Assembly: GCA_013203955.1 (NCBI GenBank)
Contig: JABMOY010000003.1
Location: 1-35,167, forward strand
DNA from: Rhodospirillales bacterium
GTDB lineage: Bacteria; Pseudomonadota; Alphaproteobacteria; Rhodospirillales; Casp-alpha2
DNA length: 35,167 nucleotides
Direction: 5' to 3'
The notes below the pieces were generated by a model. It searched no databases, was not told the DNA's origin, and was given only the letters and a program-made list of their open reading frames with translations. A program made the position numbers and the translations under genes. Below are positions 32,008 to 35,167 of the stretch, piece after piece (within the stretch, counting starts at the first letter, position 1; each line of letters starts with the position of its first letter).

Positions 32008-32462
32008 CCCTTTTCGTCCCCACCGTAAAGCGCATTGGCGCGTTTTTCGAAGGCGGAAATCATCAGCTTTACCGCTTCGCCGAACACCACGCCGATGGCT
32101 TTTTGCAAAAGTTTCGATTTGAATTCGAAATCAACGAAGAAATCGATCTCGCATTTTCCTTCGCCGTGAGGCGCGAAGAGCCAATGGTTATTCAGGTATT
32201 TGAATGGGCCATCGTAATAACTGACGTCGACGCGCCGGGGCCGGTCGCAGACGACTTTTGACGTGAATTTCTCGCGGAATATCTTGAAGCCGATGACCAT
32301 GTCCGAAATCAGGGTCTCCTTCCCCTTTTCCCCTTGCCGTTCGCGTATCCGGGTGGCCACACACCACGGCAGAAATTCCGGGTATTTCTCGATATCGGCG
32401 ACGAGGTCGAACATCTGTTCGGGGGTGTGTGGCAGGACGCGTTTTTCGGCGTGGGTCGGCAT
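32004..32462 (-). CDS. ratA: COQ10/RatA-type START-domain protein
   Basis: Small lipid-binding START-fold protein of the COQ10/RatA family. In alphaproteobacteria and mitochondria this family is linked to ubiquinone handling; in E. coli RatA affects ribosome association. Diagnostic segments are HTPEQMFDLVADIEKYPEFLPWC, the central strands (DVSYYDGPFKYLNNHW), and VDFEFKSKLLQKAIGVVF before the final MISAFEKRANALYGG. The ATG overlaps the lipA stop by one base (TAATG). The 152 residues are normal in length, but the last residues (DEKG) come from the inserted cassette; the displaced native end (EG) lies at 29904. Start-domain identity is certain; quinone role is from family knowledge. Confidence 0.93.
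   Translation of the reverse strand: MPTHAEKRVLPHTPEQMFDLVADIEKYPEFLPWCVATRIRERQGEKGKETLISDMVIGFKIFREKFTSKVVCDRPRRVDVSYYDGPFKYLNNHWLFAPHGEGKCEIDFFVDFEFKSKLLQKAIGVVFGEAVKLMISAFEKRANALYGGDEKG
32017..32063 (-). repeat. Right 47-bp direct repeat of the cassette (inside ratA)
   Basis: Second copy of the repeat, forming codons near the end of the intact ratA gene. The sequence after it on the minus strand (GACGAAAAGGGATGA) differs from that after the left copy and supplies both the new ratA ending and the start of cassette gene 1. Confidence 0.95.
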
Positions 32463-33397
32463 TAAGCGCGTCTGGCCTCGGCCAAAGCCTCGAAGTCCTT
32501 GTCGGCGTGGTACGACGACCGCGTCAGCGGGCTCGCGGCAACCAACAGGAAGCCTTTTTCCTTACCGATGCGCTTGAAGTCTTCAAACTCGTCCGGCGTC
32601 ACGAAACGCGCCACCGGCGCATGGCGGCGGGTAGGCGCCAGGTATTGACCGATGGTTAGGAAATCGACACCTGCCGAGCGCAAGTCGTCCATGACCTGCA
32701 TCACCTCGTCCTTTTTCTCGCCCAGGCCGACCATGATCCCCGACTTGGTGAAAATGTCGGCATTGAGCATCTTCGCCTGCTCTAAGATTTTCAGCGAATG
32801 AAAATAGCGCGCGCCGGGGCGGATCGACGGATAAAGCCGGGGCACGGTCTCCAAGTTATGGTTGAAGACATCGGGTCCGGCTTCGACGACGGCTTCCAGC
32901 GCGCCTTCTTTGTCGCGGAAATCGGGGGTCAGGATTTCGATGGTGGTTTCGGGCGAAGTTTCCCTGATGCGCTTGATGCATTGGACGAACTGCTCAGCCC
33001 CGCCGTCGGCCAGATCGTCGCGGTCCACCGACGTAATGACCAGATGTTTCATCCCCATTTCGGCAACTGAAAGCGCCAAGTTCTCCGGCTCCATCGGGTT
33101 CACCGGCCGGGGCTTGCCGGTGGCGACGTTGCAAAAGGCGCAGGCCCGCGTGCAGATATCGCCCAGGATCATTACCGTCGCGTGCCGTTCCGACCAGCAC
33201 TCGCCGATGTTGGGGCACGCCGCTTCCTCGCAGACGGTATGCAGCCCGCGCTCGGCCATCAGGCGCTTGGTTTCGCCGTATGCTTTCGATGTCGGCGCCT
33301 TGACCCTGATCCACGGTGGCTTGCGCAAGGGCGGGTTTTCCGGATTGCGGGCCTTTTCCGGGTGGCGATATTTCGTCAAGTTTTCGACGTTGCTCAT
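32462..33397 (-). CDS. lipA: Lipoyl synthase
   Basis: Radical-SAM enzyme that inserts two sulphurs into octanoyl-E2 to make lipoate. The auxiliary cluster cysteines are C56, C61 and C67 ([12 protein letters not shown]). The radical-SAM CxxxCxxC is C82, C86 and C89 (CTRACAFC). The C-terminal RSSYHAD provides the serine ligand of the auxiliary cluster. I chose ATG 33397 (MSNVENL, 311 residues), which overlaps the GNAT stop as ATGA; an ATG at 33433 is in frame but would overlap further. It sits between a GNAT gene and ratA; lpd, whose E3 product needs lipoylated partners, lies upstream in the same operon. Confidence 0.97.
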   Translation of the reverse strand: MSNVENLTKYRHPEKARNPENPPLRKPPWIRVKAPTSKAYGETKRLMAERGLHTVCEEAACPNIGECWSERHATVMILGDICTRACAFCNVATGKPRPVNPMEPENLALSVAEMGMKHLVITSVDRDDLADGGAEQFVQCIKRIRETSPETTIEILTPDFRDKEGALEAVVEAGPDVFNHNLETVPRLYPSIRPGARYFHSLKILEQAKMLNADIFTKSGIMVGLGEKKDEVMQVMDDLRSAGVDFLTIGQYLAPTRRHAPVARFVTPDEFEDFKRIGKEKGFLLVAASPLTRSSYHADKDFEALAEARRA

Positions 33398-33855
33398 TCG
33401 ACGTCTTCCAGTGGCACCTCGTAAATTACCCAATCGGTCATGTCTGCCATTTTTTCGTAGACGGTGCGGGCGATGGCGTTGTCGCGGCGGGTTCGCCAGT
33501 AAACCTTGAGCCAGCCTTCATCCAGGCCCCGGTCCTTGACGGCGCTGATCAAGGCTTGGCCCGTGCCTTTATTGCGGGTCTCCGGGTCAACGAAAAGGTC
33601 TTCCAGGAAACAAACCGGGTTCTTGCTCCAGGTAATCGGATGCAACACGCAATTTACGAAACCGGCGACAGTTCCATTTTCGTCGCAGGCGACGAGACAG
33701 AACATCGTCGAATCTTTGGCATCCAACAGCCGTTGCCACGTCGTGTCGGTAATGTCGTCAGGCATCTCGGTTTGGTAAAATTCGCAGTAGCCATGCCACA
33801 GGTCACGCCAATCGGCTTCGTCGCCGGCTTTTAAATCGCGGATGGTTATTGTCAT
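33394..33855 (-). CDS. GNAT-family N-acetyltransferase
   Basis: A 153-residue acetyl-CoA-dependent acyltransferase. The acetyl-CoA-binding motif A is visible as [20 protein letters not shown] near 87-106, with RNKGTG as the pyrophosphate loop, and the C-terminal [11 protein letters not shown] helix. The substrate is unknown. It lies between lpd and lipA on the minus strand, 11 bases after lpd and overlapping lipA as ATGA. A lone GNAT in a lipoate operon is not obviously part of that pathway, so it may acetylate a protein or small amine independently. Confidence 0.87.
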   Translation of the reverse strand: MTITIRDLKAGDEADWRDLWHGYCEFYQTEMPDDITDTTWQRLLDAKDSTMFCLVACDENGTVAGFVNCVLHPITWSKNPVCFLEDLFVDPETRNKGTGQALISAVKDRGLDEGWLKVYWRTRRDNAIARTVYEKMADMTDWVIYEVPLEDVE

Positions 33856-33866
33856 TTTTAATTGTC

Positions 33867-35167
33867 CTACTTGTGAATGGCTCGGCCATAAGCGTCCAAC
33901 ACTGATTCGTGCATCATCTCTGATAACGTCGGGTGCGGGAAGATGGTATGCATCAATTCTTCTTCGGTCGTCTCCAGGCCCATGGCGACGACGAAACCTT
34001 GGATCAATTCCGTTACCTCGGCACCGACCATGTGGGCGCCCAAAAGCTGCCCGGTCTTGGCATCAAACACGGTTTTTACTAAACCATCGGGCTCGCCCAA
34101 GGCAATCGCCTTGCCGTTGGCCATGAATGGAAAGCGCCCGACCTTGACCTCATGACCCGCACCCTTCGCCTTATCTTCGGTCAAGCCGACGCTGGCGATT
34201 TGCGGGTGGCAATAGGTGCAGCCGGGAATCTGGTCCTTGTTCATGGGATGCGGCGAAAGCCCGGCGATCTTTTCGATGCAGATGACGCCTTCGTGCTCGG
34301 CCTTGTGGGCCAGCATCGGCGGCCCGGCGACATCGCCGATGGCGTAAAGGCCAGGTTCTGCGGTGCGCGAATACTCATCGACGACGATGCAGCCCCGGTC
34401 GGTTGTCGCCTTGGTGGCCTCCAGCCCGATGCCTTCGATATTGCCTTGGACGCCGACGGCGGAGATCACCCGGTCGACGGTGATGTCGGCCTTCTTGCCG
34501 TCTTTATCCTCGATGCTGGCGGTGACACGCGTCTTGGTCTTGTTCAGGCTCATAACCTTGGCGCCGGTGATGATGACGATGCCTTGGGCCTCTAACTGCT
34601 TGCGGGCGAGGCCTGCGATCTCGGCGTCCTCGGCCGGCAGGATTTGCGGCAGCACTTCGACGACGGTGACGTCGGCGCCCATGGTGTTAAAAAAAGAGGC
34701 GAATTCGATACCTATGGCTCCTGAGCCGACGACCAAAAGCTTCTTCGGCATCTTGTCGGGCACCAGGGCCTCGAAATAAGTCCACACCAACTTGCCGTCG
34801 GGCTCCAGCCCCGGCAACACCCTGGGCCGCGCCCCGGTGGCGACGATGACGTGCTTGGCGCTAAGCGATGCCACCCCTTTGCCGTCCTTGGTCACCTCGA
34901 CCTTGCCGGGGCCGTTCAGTTTGGCCTCGCCGTCGATGACGGTGACTTTGTTCTTTTTTAAAAGATATTCGACGCCTTGGCTCAATTTGCCGGAGACCCC
35001 GCGCGACCGCTCCACCACTTTCTTCAAATCGAAACCGACGTTTTTTGCCGACAAGCCGTAGTCGGTGGCGTTTTTCATGGTGTGGAATACTTCGGCCGAG
35101 CGCAGCAGCGCCTTGGTCGGGATACAGCCCCAGTTCAGGCAGACGCCCCCCAGGTTCTCGCGCTCGA
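33867..35167 (-). CDS. lpdA: Dihydrolipoamide dehydrogenase (E3), 5'-truncated by the window edge
   Basis: FAD-dependent E3 component of 2-oxoacid dehydrogenase complexes. The frame is open to 35165, beyond the ATG at 35078, so the start is outside the window. The redox-active disulfide is visible in the extended part: GGVCLNWGCIPTKALL. Downstream are the NAD-binding GSGAIGIEFASFF, the FAD-binding YAIGDVAGPPMLAHKAEHEG, and the C-terminal HTIFPHPTLSEMMHESV with the catalytic His-Glu pair. It heads the operon lpd-GNAT-lipA-ratA and, through coupling, the cassette genes. Confidence 0.97.
   Translation of the reverse strand, partial: ERENLGGVCLNWGCIPTKALLRSAEVFHTMKNATDYGLSAKNVGFDLKKVVERSRGVSGKLSQGVEYLLKKNKVTVIDGEAKLNGPGKVEVTKDGKGVASLSAKHVIVATGARPRVLPGLEPDGKLVWTYFEALVPDKMPKKLLVVGSGAIGIEFASFFNTMGADVTVVEVLPQILPAEDAEIAGLARKQLEAQGIVIITGAKVMSLNKTKTRVTASIEDKDGKKADITVDRVISAVGVQGNIEGIGLEATKATTDRGCIVVDEYSRTAEPGLYAIGDVAGPPMLAHKAEHEGVICIEKIAGLSPHPMNKDQIPGCTYCHPQIASVGLTEDKAKGAGHEVKVGRFPFMANGKAIALGEPDGLVKTVFDAKTGQLLGAHMVGAEVTELIQGFVVAMGLETTEEELMHTIFPHPTLSEMMHESVLDAYGRAIHK

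Larger units (their letters stand above)
29911..32063 (-). mobile_element. Two-gene AT-rich cassette integrated in the 3' end of ratA
   Basis: The 2059 bases between the two 47-bp repeats hold two minus-strand genes, tightly packed (TAG then ATG without a gap), and almost nothing else. Base composition is visibly lower in GC than in the flanking genes; for example 31801-31860 has 23 G+C in 60 bases. Removing one repeat plus the insert would rebuild a ratA gene ending GGEG, 1 base from pncC. No transposase, integrase, terminal inverted repeat or tRNA is present, so the element either lost its recombinase, is moved by one supplied elsewhere, or arose by another route. Confidence 0.8.

Noticed and set aside
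29911-32063. Insertion sequence or composite transposon at the ratA cassette
   Set aside because: No transposase and no terminal inverted repeats; 47 bp is far longer than a usual target-site duplication, so an att-like repeat is a better explanation.
1-35167. CRISPR array, tRNA or rRNA genes
   Set aside because: I found no regularly spaced repeats, cloverleaf candidates or rRNA-like sequence when reading both strands by eye; a covariance-model scan would be the decisive test for tRNAs.

Overview
The window reads as a stretch of chromosome from an alphaproteobacterium, most likely a Rhodospirillales-type lineage. The evidence is the gene order rpoZ-rsh-pdxJ-acpS-lepB-rnc-era-recO-parC, a small DUF4170-type protein, a family 5-type uracil-DNA glycosylase, and the pgpA/pncC genes facing a COQ10-like/lipA/lpd operon. 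This placement is inferred from gene content; no rRNA is present. Both ends cut genes: recQ on the left, the dihydrolipoamide dehydrogenase gene on the right. I saw no tRNA, rRNA, CRISPR array or transposase.

Layout. 1-1716: 3' part of recQ (+). 1765-4011: parC (-). 4319-4612: a cold-shock gene with an acidic tail (+). 4678-8360: recO, a 2-oxoglutarate/Fe(II) oxygenase, an Ala-rich coiled-coil protein and era (all -). 8357-14438: rnc, lepB, acpS, pdxJ, a DUF2062-type membrane protein, rsh, a 30-codon mini-ORF and rpoZ (all -), mostly joined by 4-base ATGA overlaps. 14525-17876: folK (-), NYN-domain protein and uracil-DNA glycosylase (+), a 55-residue protein (+), DUF4170 (-) and a nu-class GST (+). 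17877-20533: an AT-rich promoter region, then a MerR-like HTH fused to a class III nucleotide cyclase, then a second coiled-coil protein that is a full-length paralogue of the one beside era. 20546-21932: smpB and dapA (-). 22059-26663: lytic transglycosylase, then a tight HAD / alpha-beta hydrolase / PLP-lyase operon (+). 26667-28494: bactofilin and an M23 peptidase (-). 28912-29902: pgpA and pncC (+). 29911-32063: an AT-rich two-gene cassette. 32004-35167: COQ10-like ratA, lipA, a GNAT gene and lpd (all -).

The strongest unexplained signal is that cassette. Two genes on the minus strand, of a composition unlike their neighbours, lie between perfect 47-bp direct repeats. The repeat is the 3' end of ratA. 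The copy next to cinA/pncC is a displaced remnant of the old C-terminus (ending GGEG-stop). The copy joined to ratA has a new end (GGDEKG-stop), and its stop codon overlaps the start of the first cassette gene. This is the geometry of integration into the 3' end of a gene, but no recombinase is visible. Neither gene has a function I can name; the second resembles the DUF5677 type. A two-gene cargo that is spliced into a housekeeping operon and translated by coupling is a good candidate for an undescribed accessory (possibly defence) system.

Other points of interest are the HTH-cyclase fusion with its coiled-coil neighbour and the remote paralogue of that neighbour, the mini-ORF coupled to rsh, competing hairpins in the leaders of the cold-shock and M23 genes, and an alpha/beta hydrolase that seems to lack its usual catalytic acid.
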